Shown: positions 50,452-61,283 of the stretch, piece after piece
How the letters are laid out: each line of letters starts with the position of its first letter
Numbering within the stretch: position 1 is the stretch's first letter
DNA from: an uncultured Candidatus Altimarinota bacterium
GTDB lineage: Bacteria; Patescibacteriota; Gracilibacteria; BD1-5; JAGOOR01
Direction: 5' to 3'
DNA length: 64,000 nucleotides
NCBI GenBank assembly: GCA_937924685.1
Contig: CALEVN010000020.1
Location: 7,936 to 71,935, forward strand
Program-made: the position numbers and the translations under genes
The notes under the pieces: generated by a model
What the model was told of the DNA's origin: nothing
Database searches by the model: none
What the model saw: only the letters and a program-made list of their open reading frames with translations

Positions 50452-51099
50452 TTATTGAATCATCTTAAATGATTCTGTTATCATTTTAATTTTATTTTCT
50501 GTCAGTTTGCATAATGGTCCTGGTCATTTTTCTCATAAATCTGGACAGGTTTGATTATTTGGCCAGAGGGTGAAAGTAAAATTCTTATTAGATCATAAAA
50601 ATATACCTAATGCAGTACTCAGATCTCGTGGTGTATTTCTTAGCCACGACTTATTCTCTTTATCTGTTTCAGCATTTGCACTCCACCAGGATGTTTTAAA
50701 TACATGGATAACAAAAATATCAGGATTAGGAGCATTTTTTATATAAAAAGTATAGTTTCTTAATATTTCTCCATTAGCGTATTCTTCTCTTTTGCTGTAC
50801 CAAAGATTTTTGTAACCTTTATCAAATGTGAAACTAAAACCATCATCTTCATTTTTATACTCTAGACCTACTCAATCAATTTGGGTGTTCTGAGTTTTTG
50901 TTTCGTCGGTAGTTTGCTTGAGTTGTATTTGTTTTTCTGTTTCAACAATGTTATTTCATTCATTATTTTTTGAATTATCTCATATTGGTTGCACGATTGG
51001 TTGATTAGTTTCTTGAGTTTTTTGGTTGGTATTCCTTGTTCATACACATCAACTTAAACAGAGAGATAATACAAAATATATAAATAGTTTCTTTTTCAT
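50452..51099 (-). CDS. Predicted lipoprotein
   Basis: A 215-residue protein with a signal peptide KKKLFIYFVLSLCLSGC whose lipobox Gly (position -1) is encoded by TGA. A low-complexity Gln/Thr/Asn linker and a beta-rich C-terminal domain of ~140 residues (FSFTFDKGYKNLWYSK, FYIKNAPNPDIFVIHVFKTSWW) follow. Eight TGA codons read as Gly, the densest in this region, so nothing of it survives standard decoding. No family recognised. Confidence 0.68.
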
Positions 51100-51166
51100 T
51101 GGATAAAAGTATTAAGAATGTAAGACTATTAAATTATACTAAAAAATAAGAACAAGATACTATCTT

Positions 51167-51808
51167 TTATTTTCTACACTCCTCACACCCGCACCACTTC
51201 GCGAGCGGAGTCTCTGAACATTTACATTTTTTCGCTGTACAGATGTATCGGCCGAAGAGGACAATCGCATGATGCATTGTGCGTTTTTGTTCCTCGCTTA
51301 ATAGCTTTTCGAGTTTTTTATCTGTCTCTTCTGGCGTTTTGGTTTTGACTATTCCCATACGATTCATCACTCGGTGGATATGGGTATCGACACCGATAAA
51401 GGGCATATCGTAGAGATGAGAGAGGACGACTTTCGCTGTTTTGATTCCGACTCAGGGGAGAGTTCGGATAGTGTCGAGTGTGTGTGGGATTTTTCCACCG
51501 TGTTCGTGAACGAGTTTCTCTGCCGTTTGGAAGAGGTGCTTCGTTTTTACTCGATAATAGTTTACTCCTCGGAGCATGACTTCGACTTTTTCTGGTTCGA
51601 GCTTCAGGAGATCGGCGGGAGTTTTCACTATTTCAAAGAGTTTTTTTGTTGCTTTGTTTACTCCCTTATCTGTCATCTGAGCGGAGAGCATGACTGCTGT
51701 GAGGAGCTGAAACGGTGTCTCGAAATCGAGCTCTATGGTTTTTGTTGGATAGACTTTAAATATCTCATTCAGTATTTCATCACGTTCTGTTTTTGTGCGG
51801 AGTTTCAT
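51167..51808 (-). CDS. nth: Endonuclease III
   Basis: A 213-residue DNA glycosylase/AP lyase that removes oxidised pyrimidines. MLSAQMTDKGVNKATKKLF contains the catalytic-region pattern, the HhH is LPGVGIKTAKVV (TGA at residue 119 gives the essential Gly), and VDTHIHRVMNRMG carries the catalytic Asp. The C-terminus CTAKKCKCSETPLAKWCGC is the [4Fe-4S] cysteine cluster region with spacing close to the canonical one. Divergent from the L,D-transpeptidase. Confidence 0.94.
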
Positions 51809-51898
51809 GGGTATAGTATATTCAAAAATAGAAGTTCACACTTTCTTAACCAAAAATAATTGCAAAAACCCTGCTTTACTCTATCCTCATACCATCGT

Positions 51899-53152
51899 AT
51901 GAAGAAGTTTGTGAAACATGTTTTGCCTCCTGAAAAGTGGTGGAATTTTACTCTGATAGGGGTGATTTTTTTTGTGGTGCTTCACAGTATCGTCTTTTTC
52001 TGGCATCAATTTCTCGTGTACCGATATGATGCAATCTATGATAGAGCCGTTTCGGAGTGATCTCTCATCGAGATGCCAGAAGATTTCCAAAAAGCACACA
52101 ATACCTCACGTGATAGAAGTATTCTTACTCGACCAGATATCATCATCCGAGAATCAGGTGTAATCCAGTCTGGTATACGTTCTGTGGTCGATCAATACCG
52201 CAAAAATATTTACCGTCTGAGACAGAGTATCGCTGCCGATATCACCACCCTTGAATCCATCGCTCAAGAGGGAAGTATGTATGTTTTTCCTGAGCGAGAT
52301 GAGATTGTTTCGGAGACACGGATTTTACAAGACAAGCTCAACTCTGACAAATATAAGCTCGTCTCTGACCTCCAAAAACTCTCCAATGAGTCTTTTCTTC
52401 AAGTGGAAAGTGCAAAAAAATCACTCGAAGTCGTAAAAAAACAAATCGCACTTCAAGACATCGACGCTCTTCCGCATGAAATGGCATTTATGGATTCTAC
52501 GTATCGTTTTACTGGGAAAAAAGGCTTTGATTATAAGACGTTTTCAAAGGCGTATAAAAGTGTATTTACTCCTGATGTTTTAGCGACGAAAGATTCAGCG
52601 GAACTTCAGACATTATTTTCTGATTTTTCTACTCGTCTCGAACCAGCTCGTGAAGAATACAAAAAAGTTCGTATGGCGTATAAAGCAAAACGTGCAAAAC
52701 TCGTCGCAAAAGAAAAGGAAAAATGGGGCGACACTCTTCCTCCAGATGCTCCTGTAAGTGATGTGTTTTCTCAGATATACGTGTCTACCAAATATCAGAG
52801 AATGTACGTCTACGAAGATGGTGAACTCATCCTCTCAACTCCTGTGACGACAGGCCGAACGACACATCAGACGATTCGTGGAACATTTAAAATCTATACC
52901 AAAGAACGAGATCATCTCATGAAGTCTCCATTTGAAGACGAGGATTATGAGCTCTGGGTGGATTATTGGATGCCATTCTCAGGAGCTTATGGTATTCACG
53001 ACTCATGTAATAGTAAAAATTGTTGGCGTACAAAATTTGGTGGGAATGACTACAAATATGGAGGGAGTCATGGTTGTGTCAACACTCCATACGCTGCAGT
53101 ACAGTTCCTCTACGGTTGGACACGTATAGGTACTACAGTACACGTAGACTAA
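51899..53152 (+). CDS. L,D-transpeptidase (YkuD domain), membrane anchored
   Basis: A 417-residue protein with an N-terminal helix (~16-40), a long charged coiled-coil-like stalk (~70-275) and a C-terminal YkuD domain. Catalytic landmarks GIHDSC (~362) and SHGCVNTPYAAVQFLY (~389) are intact. L,D-transpeptidases make 3-3 peptidoglycan cross-links or attach proteins. One TGA reads as Gly early in the stalk. I start at ATG 51899; a TTG at 51860 is possible but unlikely. With murE it shows the cell builds peptidoglycan. Confidence 0.9.
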
Positions 53153-53155
53153 AAA

Positions 53156-53530
53156 CTACCAAGCTGCTATCAAAAGTTCTTGATTGATAATATTTGCGAG
53201 GTCTATCGTCGCATCGTGATCGTTGATATATTCTATATCATCGGTGTCCTCACGGAGTTTTTTGATATGAAATTCTCGAGTCACGTCCTGGATTTCTATG
53301 GTTTTATTTTTGATATCATTTGATGATATATCGACGACTGTATGTACTTCGAGCAGGAGACACTGAATGCCGTATTCTTGCCGTACGAGCTTGATATGGA
53401 TATCGAGAGGTTCGAGACAAACGACATCCTCCAGAGTATCCTCTGGGATATCCTGACAAAACTGAAATTCCTCCACTGTACCGACAGGGGAATGGAGGAG
53501 TGAGGAGACATCAATGGTAAACAGAGACAT
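53156..53530 (-). CDS. DUF177/YceD-family protein
   Basis: A 124-residue acidic protein matching the YceD pattern: FTIDVSSLLHSPVGTVEEF, LEPLDIHIKLVR, EVHTVVDISSNDIKN and the C-terminal DATIDLANIINQELLIAAW. The CxxC of many YceD proteins is replaced (SSND). YceD is linked to 23S rRNA or ribosome-associated functions and usually lies next to rpmF, which is not here. It is immediately downstream of rpoD. No TGA codons. Confidence 0.72.
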   Translation of the reverse strand: MSLFTIDVSSLLHSPVGTVEEFQFCQDIPEDTLEDVVCLEPLDIHIKLVRQEYGIQCLLLEVHTVVDISSNDIKNKTIEIQDVTREFHIKKLREDTDDIEYINDHDATIDLANIINQELLIAAW

Positions 53531-53532
53531 GA

Positions 53533-54966
53533 TTAAAAGAAATACTTAATCTTATCGCTTGCAGGGTGATTGCGGAGTTTTTGGAGTGTCTTTGCTTCGA
53601 TTTGTCGGACACGTTCACGAGTGACACCAAATTCTTTTCCGACTTCTTCAAGTGTGTGGACTTCACCACCATCGAGACCGAAACGCATGATGACGATCTT
53701 TCTCTCACGAGGCGTGAGGAAGTCGAGCATATCGTAGAGGTTGCTCTTTACCATATGCATGTTCGCAGCATCATCTGGTTTTTCATATTTATCATCTTGG
53801 ATGAAATCGCCGAGCGTGGTGTCTTCTTCTTTTCCAACCGGTGTATCGATAGAGAGAATGTCCTGAGAGATACGCATGATCTGACGTACTTTTCGGACAT
53901 CCATCTCAAGTTCTGTTGCGAGTTCTTCGATGAGCGGTTCACGATTCAATTCCTGTGTCATCATACGATAGGTATAGTTGAATCGATTGATCGTCTCTGT
54001 CATGTGGACTGGTACACGGATAGTTCGTGATTGATCAGCGATAGCACGAGTGACACCCTGACGGATCCACCAGGTCGCATAGGTTGAAAACTTAAATCCC
54101 TTTTCTGGATCAAATTTATCAACAGCACGGAAGAGACCGACATTTCCTTCTTGGATGAGATCGAGGAGACCGAGACCACGACCCATGTATTTTTTTGCAA
54201 TAGAGACGACGAGACGGAGATTTGATTCGGCGAGTTTTTTTCGCCCAGCCTGATCACCCTTTTTGATGAGACGACCGAGACGGACTTCTTCTTCTGCATC
54301 GATGAGTGGGTATCGACCAATTTCATTGAGATACATACGAATCGAATCATCTGATATTTCAGAGAGATCGATGAGTTCTTGTTTTTCTTCTTTGGTACTT
54401 TCAAACAGATTTTCTTTATCGAGATTGTCGACGAGTTCTATCTCCATCTGCATGAGGACATTGTAGATTCTATCGAGGAGTTCGATATCTTCTTCAGCTT
54501 TCGGGAGTACAGCCATGAGTTCATCTTGGCTGATTTTTCCTTCTACTTTTCCTTTTTTGAGGACTTCTTTGACAGCATCTGGGAGATCTTTTGTGAGCTC
54601 TTCTGGAAGCGTCGTATCAATAAAAGTATTAAAGCCTTTTCCGACTCGACGACCATCTTTTTCACGATCGACATTCATGCGAGAGCCTTGTGATTTTGGT
54701 CCTTTTTCTCGGAAAAATATCTCATCATCTTCTATCTCACCAAATGCTTCTTCTTTTTCATCTGGCTCCATTTCATCCTCTTCGAAATCAGCGATATCCT
54801 TTTTACTTGGCATGTCCCATGTACTCTCGCTCTGGTCCTCTTCATTATTGCGAGGATACATATTGGGTTTTTTTTGAGCCTTTTTTGGCTCATCGACCAT
54901 CATTGAATCGAGTTTGACCTCTTCGACGACGCTGACTTTTTCTTTTTTATTTTTTTTAGCTGACAT
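53533..54966 (-). CDS. rpoD: RNA polymerase primary sigma factor (RpoD)
   Basis: A 477-residue sigma-70. The N-terminal ~130 residues are acidic, rich in Glu/Asp/Lys and lack clear motifs, in place of a standard region 1.1. Region 1.2 (DDSIRMYLNEIG), region 2 (NLRLVVSIAKKYMGRGLGLLDLIQEGN and FKFSTYATWWIRQGVTRAIADQ), region 3 (RVPVHMTETINRF) and region 4 (TPRERKIVIMRFGLDG, LEEVGKEFGVTRERVRQIE) are complete. No TGA codon. It follows dnaG by eight bases, the conserved dnaG-rpoD order. Confidence 0.97.
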   Translation of the reverse strand: MSAKKNKKEKVSVVEEVKLDSMMVDEPKKAQKKPNMYPRNNEEDQSESTWDMPSKKDIADFEEDEMEPDEKEEAFGEIEDDEIFFREKGPKSQGSRMNVDREKDGRRVGKGFNTFIDTTLPEELTKDLPDAVKEVLKKGKVEGKISQDELMAVLPKAEEDIELLDRIYNVLMQMEIELVDNLDKENLFESTKEEKQELIDLSEISDDSIRMYLNEIGRYPLIDAEEEVRLGRLIKKGDQAGRKKLAESNLRLVVSIAKKYMGRGLGLLDLIQEGNVGLFRAVDKFDPEKGFKFSTYATWWIRQGVTRAIADQSRTIRVPVHMTETINRFNYTYRMMTQELNREPLIEELATELEMDVRKVRQIMRISQDILSIDTPVGKEEDTTLGDFIQDDKYEKPDDAANMHMVKSNLYDMLDFLTPRERKIVIMRFGLDGGEVHTLEEVGKEFGVTRERVRQIEAKTLQKLRNHPASDKIKYFF

Positions 54967-54974
54967 AGAGAGAT

Positions 54975-56624
54975 TTATATGAGATGATGTTGTTTTGCGA
55001 GGGTGAGGAGAGCTTGGAGTTTACCGAGATCCTTTGTATAACTTTTTTGAAGTTTCCTAAAATAAGATTTGTTATTATTGCGTATGAGTTCACGAAATTC
55101 ACGAAGTATCACTTCTTCTTTTTTATCCGCAGAAATCTCCTCAAATCGGAGTTCATACGTTTTTTGTATCTCTGGATCGAGAGTATTTGCGACTGCTTGA
55201 GCCACGAGAGTCATGTCACTATCAGCGAGTATATCTTCTTGGAATAGGCATTCATGGAGAAAAATCTCACGGCCCTCTCGCAGACCAACAATATAGGTGA
55301 CGAGATAATCAGATCCAGAAGTTTGCGCTGAAGGAGACACGATAACAGATGGTCTCTTCTGACCACGAACTGCTCTATTGTATTCAGAGTAAAGAGTTTG
55401 CAAGCTCATGTCGAGTTTTTTTGCAGTGAGACTGAGCGCTTGATCGACTTCGACATTTCCGTGTATGTGGATGATATGATTGATGATGTCATTCATGAGT
55501 GCTTTTTTCCCTTGATTCGTGTTGATATCATGCTTTGCGGCTCATTCCTCGATGATAAAAGAAATGGCTGGTTTTGCTTCTTGTATTTTTGCTTCAAAAT
55601 CACCACCAGATTTGAGAAATTCATCAGGATCTTTGGCATCACCTATATCGATAATATAGACATCGACTGGTTCATTTTGGAGATTTTCTATTGATCGGAA
55701 TATCGCCTGTTTTCCAGCACTATCTCGATCGAGGCAGAGATAGACCTGATTGGTGAGCCGTTGAAGTATTCTCACATGAGCGTCTGTGAGAGCCGTGCCA
55801 CTAATTCCCACAGCATAATCTATACCTGCTTGATGGAGACTAATGACATCCATTTGTCCTTCGACGATGACTATTTTTTTTGCTTTGCTGATAGATTGTT
55901 TTGCTTTATCTATACCGAAGAGGATATCGCTTTTATGAAAAATAAGTGTCTCAGGAGAATTGACGTATTTCGCTTCATCACTATTGACCTTGAGAGTACG
56001 ACCAGAAAAAGCAATAGTCTCTCAGCGGTAGTTGCTGATAGGGAAGAGCACTCTTCAAAAAAATCTATCACGATACGGAGAGACAAATATGCCACTATCG
56101 AGAATGATTTTTTCACTGAATCATTTTTTCTTCAACATCTCAAACATTTCACGAGGATCGTGACTGTAGCCTATTTTCCATTTCTCTATCGTCTCTTCTG
56201 TTATACCACGTTTTTTGAGATAGTTTCTCGCTTCAAGACCTTCAGCTGATTGGAGTCACTTCTGATAAAATTCAGTGACTTCTGCATAGAGTTTTATGAA
56301 TGTGGATTTCTCATCCATCTGAGCATCACGGATGCTATCGGTCTTCAGTTCGACACCTGCTCTCTTTGCGAGGATCTGGAGGGCTTCACGGAATTCGATT
56401 TTTTCGAGAAGCATGAGCATTTTTAAGGGGCCACCACCCTGATTTGTTGCAAAACAATACGCAATTTGCTTCGCTGGCGAGACAACAAAAGAAGCAGTTT
56501 TTTCGGGCTTAAAAGGGGAGAGTCATTTCCAGTTTGCTCCTGTTTTTTTCAGAGGAACATACTCACGGATGAGCTCCACGATATCGATACGAGATTCTAT
56601 GTCGGCAACGAGAGTATTATTCAT
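54975..56624 (-). CDS. dnaG: DNA primase DnaG with degenerate zinc-binding domain
   Basis: A 549-residue primase. The N-terminal zinc-binding domain is recognisable (LSPFKPEKTASFVVSPAKQ), but the CHC2 ligands read Ser, Lys, Cys and Thr, so three of four metal ligands are gone. The RNA polymerase core (GRVLFPISNYRGETIAFSGR) and TOPRIM motifs (VIVEGQMDVISL, YLCLDRDSAGKQA) are intact. A helical C-terminal domain, possibly contacting DnaB, follows. Six TGA codons read as Gly. Its start overlaps the stop of the GH17-GT2 gene by eight bases, and rpoD follows. Confidence 0.93.
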
Positions 56625-59385
56625 AGACGACTTGGAAAAAGAGAGCACTCAGTGTCGGAAGTGTAATCGTGACCACGAGCAAGAACCAGATAAGTGTATC
56701 TGTATTTATGCCATAACGAAAGAGAATTCCCTGTGCAAAGAATATCATCACGAGATTGATGATCACAAGCGTGATAAAACCAGGATGTTTCTTGATCCAT
56801 GAGAGTTTACCATTTCCTGTATGGACTCATCCTTTGTTCGTTTTTTTGAATCAAAAATTGTTCCAAAAAACAGCAAGAAAAACAGCTTTGAAAATCGTGA
56901 CAGTGAGCGAAGCAGAAGCGAGGATGGCGAGGATGGATTCTTTTATCGTAATGCCCATCCTATCTCGATAAATAGCAGCCGTCGAGAGCATCAAAAATAT
57001 GACGTAGAAAAGTGTTAGAAGCGCAAAATCGTATGGCGCTTCAAAGCTGTACGATTCATAGATAAAATAACTACCGAAAAGGAGAATGAGGAGGTAGAAA
57101 GGATAGAGAATCATCTGTCCCCAACCTATCCAACCAAAGAGATATTCAAATCTCTGAGCAAATGTCAGGCCTGACTCCAGAAATATTTTTCTCCAGTGTG
57201 TCTTGAAAATCATCATTGCTCCGTAGGCCCATCGAAATCTCTGTTTCTTATATTCTTCGAAATTTCTCGGAGGAAGTCATGATCCAAACGTATGGTCGAT
57301 ATACATGATGACATGCCCGTGCGCTTGTATTCGGAGACCAAGTTCTGAATCTTCACAGATAAAACCATTACACCATTTTTCACTTTCGAGGACTTCTCTT
57401 CGCAGGAGACACATCGTCCCATTCATGATGACGGCATTTGCTGAGTTACGGATGATCATACCCTGTTTATAGAAGAGATCAAGTTCATAGGACATGATTT
57501 TCTGAAAATTGGTCGCATGTGTTATATCATTTGCTTGAGGACACTGTATTGCTGCGATGTTTTTATCCTGAAAAAGTCCAAGTGTCATCTTGAGCCAATC
57601 GGGTGTAACGCAATAATCGGCATCGATAAGTCCGATTACGTCAGCACGAGGGTTCGTCAGTTCGAGAGCTTTATTGAGAGCACCAGACTTGAATCATTCA
57701 AGTGTATCAAAGTGATAAAAACAAATATTTTCTTTTCCAAGTTGTTCTACAAATTTCTGTACTGGTTTCCACACAGATTCATCGGGAGTATTGTTCTCTA
57801 TGATAATAAGTTCGTAGTTGGTATAGTTGAGTTTGAGTACGTGTTCTATTGTCCTGATAAGCATCTCAGGTTCTTCGTTATAACTCGGTATATGAATAGA
57901 GACAAATGGTTCGGTGCCTGCAAGGGGAGTGAGTTCGGTGTATGTTATATGATGACCTATTTTTCCTCGTCCTACTATTTTCATATAGTCGCGGAGTTGA
58001 TAGAGGATTCCCGCCACAGGAAGCAGCATAAGTGGGATATTGACCCAAAACTGATAGAGATAAATATAGTGGCCTATCCATGCCTTATAGCCAATCATGA
58101 TGATGATATTAATCAGTATGAGGAACGTGATAGATCAAACGATAAAAGCTCACGTGCGGAGATGTGCCCCATAACAACCCAATACAATACTCACCAAGAT
58201 AAAAAGAAGCGTCGTACAGATGCCAATATCTGAGTTCAGATGAAGTGCTTCTAGGAGATGAGTCGGACTGATATCGGCAAATATTTTTTTGAGAGGCGAA
58301 GGAGATCGGTCGTAGAGAGAATTGGTAAGTCGCTCGATAATTTTTACCATAAATGAGCTTCCATAGAGGGAGAGTGGGCCTGAGAGTGCAAACTTTTCTC
58401 TTCCTTGATCATCGAATACGCCAAATGATCCACCAGCGTGTTTTTCTGTTCCAAATATCTTCCATGGTTGATCAAATGCCTCTATGATATTATACCGGAT
58501 TTTTTTTGCAGAGAGATATTTACTGACTTCACGCGTGTAGATAGCTTGATTCAACAGTGTCGCCTCAGATGGGCCATGATCGACTCCGTTTGATGGCCAG
58601 CCTGTTTCAGCGACCATTATTTCTTTTTCTGGAAAGAGTTTTTCCATGAGACCATATTCTCCTTGCAGATAGTCGAGCGCATTTTCTACGGGTACATTAT
58701 TCCAATAAGGAAACACATGTATTGCTATAAAGTCTGAGAGCTCTGCGAGTTTTTTATATTGATCCCAGGTAGAGACTATTTCTCCTGTAGAGATGGGTTT
58801 TCTTGTCTGACTGTGGGCGTATTCGAGGTAGAGGTAGATGTATTTTGGAGAGACGATATTGAAAAAGAGCGCTTCATTTCCGATGAGTAGATGAGTGACA
58901 GCGGGAGATTTTTTTGCTGTATCGAGAGCGAGCTGGAGATCATGCATATTTTCCATGAGATCTGCGCTTACCCAGACGCCGAGAATGACGGTGAGCTTGT
59001 ATTTTTCTGCTATTCTTGGTACAGCGTCCATACCATAGAGAGTCGTATAGGTACGTACACAGTGAAATCGTTTTGCTATGATAGCGAGATCGGCATCGAT
59101 AGTTTCAGGAGAGACTTGTTTTTTATTTTCATTGAGCGTGTATTCATTGCGATAAGGATTGTAGCTCACACAGTCGAGCCTTTCAGCTCACGGTTTTACT
59201 TCATGAGGACGATCGACATAACTCCACCAGCCTATATTGACGAGGAGGAGGAGAGAGAGGATGAGGTATTTTGTAAGTCTTTTTTTCAGCACAAGTAACG
59301 GGTAAAAGAGTAGAGTTGAATATTTTGTCTCGTGATGTGGATTATAGGAATTTTTATTTATTTTCCAGTAACTTTTGCATTTCAT
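56617..59385 (-). CDS. GH17 - GT2 membrane fusion protein
   Basis: A 922-residue protein. An N-terminal helix (~41-58) precedes a GH17-like domain (~75-345) with the proton donor in GNEALF (~169) and the nucleophile in AETGWPSNG (~258), both intact. A helix region (~385-460) leads to a GT2 domain: IHIPSYNEEPEM (~493), DADYCV (~587), the ED in CEDSELG and QRFRWAYG (~717), followed by about five C-terminal helices. Seven TGA codons read as Gly, including two between the domains. By analogy with known GH17-GT2 fusions it likely makes and trims a beta-glucan; the product is inferred. Confidence 0.88.
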
Positions 59386-59425
59386 AAAAAGATATATAGC
59401 ATACCCTTATCGTAAAATTTTTTCC

Positions 59426-60466
59426 ATGAAAAGTCTTCGTACTTATTCTGGTCGTACATTCGTTTTTGCTTTTTTAGTTTTCGGTATTTTTTGCTTCACA
59501 GTTTTCGTATGTATAACTGTTGTATTTAATCTCTGAGAGAGAAAATATGTCGTTGTAAGAGCCTCTGATTATGTCCGCATGAGTAAGACGGATTTTTCTG
59601 AGACATCCAAAGCCCCCCATATTGATTCTATTGCTCCAGATTTTCAGAAAAAAATAGATGGTACGACGACGACCATTAATAGTATTCATACAGAGTTCAA
59701 TCTTCTTGAAGGTGTATTTGAGGCCTATGCTCATAATATTCAGAACTATACAGAACTTCAGAGAACTATTCATACCCGCAAAGAAGACGAGAGAAAGAAA
59801 GTCATAAAAGATAACACGCTCAAAATCACTGAGTTCAAAAAACAGATTCCTCGACTTCAGAAGCAGGCTATCGCTATACAAAAATCACTCGAACCAATAC
59901 GCGCAACTATTGCAGAATATCAGGGGAAGATCGATCTCTATGCATCTCAGTTGGCAATTCTCGGAAAACAGATGCAGACAAATATTATTGTAGCTCAAGT
60001 GAAAAGGGTAAAAGACCAGATGACGGAAGCACGTTCTCACCTTGTCGTAGCCGAGGAAGAATCACAGAAGCGCATAGCAGAAGGTGCCGACATTCAAACA
60101 CAAATTGCAAATATCAATAAAAATATCCCACTCCTCCAGTCTCAAATAGTAGACTCATCCCAGAAGGATGAAACTTCAGAAGATAAGAAAAATATCTCTG
60201 AAACGAAGAATCTCATCACAGATATTACCACCATTCGGGATGATATCGATAATGTAAAAGCTGATATATACAATCTTGAAAAAAATAGAGATCAGCTCTT
60301 TGCTCATCTCACAGAATATGATAATGACTCTCTCCAAAAAAAGCTTGATGCCATGTATGATCATATCACATCTCTCCAAAAAAGAATGGAATATCTACAT
60401 CTCCTTATTGATACAAAAAATTCAGTAATAGACGCTTCTGTCTTTGTTGCCCAGCTTCAGTCATAA
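59426..60466 (+). CDS. Membrane-anchored coiled-coil protein
   Basis: A 346-residue protein with one N-terminal helix (~13-35) and a long exterior part of mostly charged heptad-like sequence (KKQIPRLQKQAIAIQKSL, KRVKDQMTEARSHLVVAEEE, NLEKNRDQLFAHL). One TGA at residue 37 reads as Gly just after the helix; without it the anchor would be lost. It resembles stalk or scaffold proteins. It is divergent from the GH17-GT2 gene, with a 40-base control region. No family recognised. Confidence 0.72.
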
Positions 60467-60543
60467 AAAAGTAGTTAGTCATACGTCCAGGGATACACTA
60501 CCCAGATATTTTTTATTTTTATGAAAGTTGCTATACTCCGGGC

Positions 60544-61254
60544 ATGAATTTAAAACCCATTTTTGAGAAAATACTGCAATGACTCCATGTCATTTTTGTT
60601 ATCATAATGATTGTTGGCGCTGTTATTTCACTCTTTCGTCCAGATATTATGAAATGAGTGATTGATTGGATGGGCATACAGATCCAATCGTGGTGACAAT
60701 GGAATTACAGCATTCTGCTCATCACAGCTATGGCAGAATCATTTCCTTTTATAGGCGCTGTACTTCCAGGTATGAATATCATGATTCTTGTATGATGATT
60801 CTTTGTTGCGAAAAATTGGGAGATTTTTCCATTTGCTGCACTGCTTGCCATGATCTGAGCGTGTTCAGGGAATGCTCTCGGATATTTCATGGGTCTCTAT
60901 GATGGCGAAAAAACACTCAAAAAATATGGAGCATGGTTTGGAGCTGGACCAAATGAGCTCGCTTGGCTCGAAAAGCAGATTCATAAAAACGGTTTCTGGT
61001 TTATCGTTGGTGGAAAATTTCACAATCTCCTCCGATCATTCATTCCCTACATTGCTGGTGCACACGGGATGTCAGGGCAAAAATTCTGGGCTGCAAATAT
61101 TTTTGGCGCTTCTCTTTGGGCTATCTCTATTCTTTTGATTGGTATATTTTTTGTTCAGAGCTATGAAACGGTGCTACAATATTTGAGTTATATTTTTATT
61201 GTAGTAATACTCGGAGCTATCGGAGTGTACATGTGGAAAAATCAAAAAAAATAA
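60544..61254 (+). CDS. DedA-family membrane protein
   Basis: A 236-residue protein with the DedA/SNARE-associated pattern: AMAESFPFIGAVLPGMNIMILVGGFFVA, GNALGYFMGL and the FIPYIAGAHGM motif, with about six helices. DedA proteins are membrane transporters or scramblases needed for envelope homeostasis, including undecaprenyl-phosphate recycling in several bacteria. Six TGA codons read as Gly, two of them side by side giving LVGGFF. A strong terminator overlaps its stop codon. Confidence 0.88.
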
Positions 61255-61281
61255 AATGCCCAAGAAGGGCATTTTATTTTT
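61249..61281. terminator. Bidirectional terminator after dedA
   Basis: A 13-bp stem AAATAAAATGCCC/GGGCATTTTATTT with a 5-base AAGAA loop, T-rich on both sides. It separates dedA from the convergent giant surface-protein gene whose stop is at 61284. Confidence 0.85.
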
Positions 61282-61283
61282 AA

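Noticed and set aside
58150..59169. Stand-alone GH17 gene ending before the GT2 gene
   Set aside because: The apparent stops between them are two TGA codons; reading through gives one frame with a helix between the domains.
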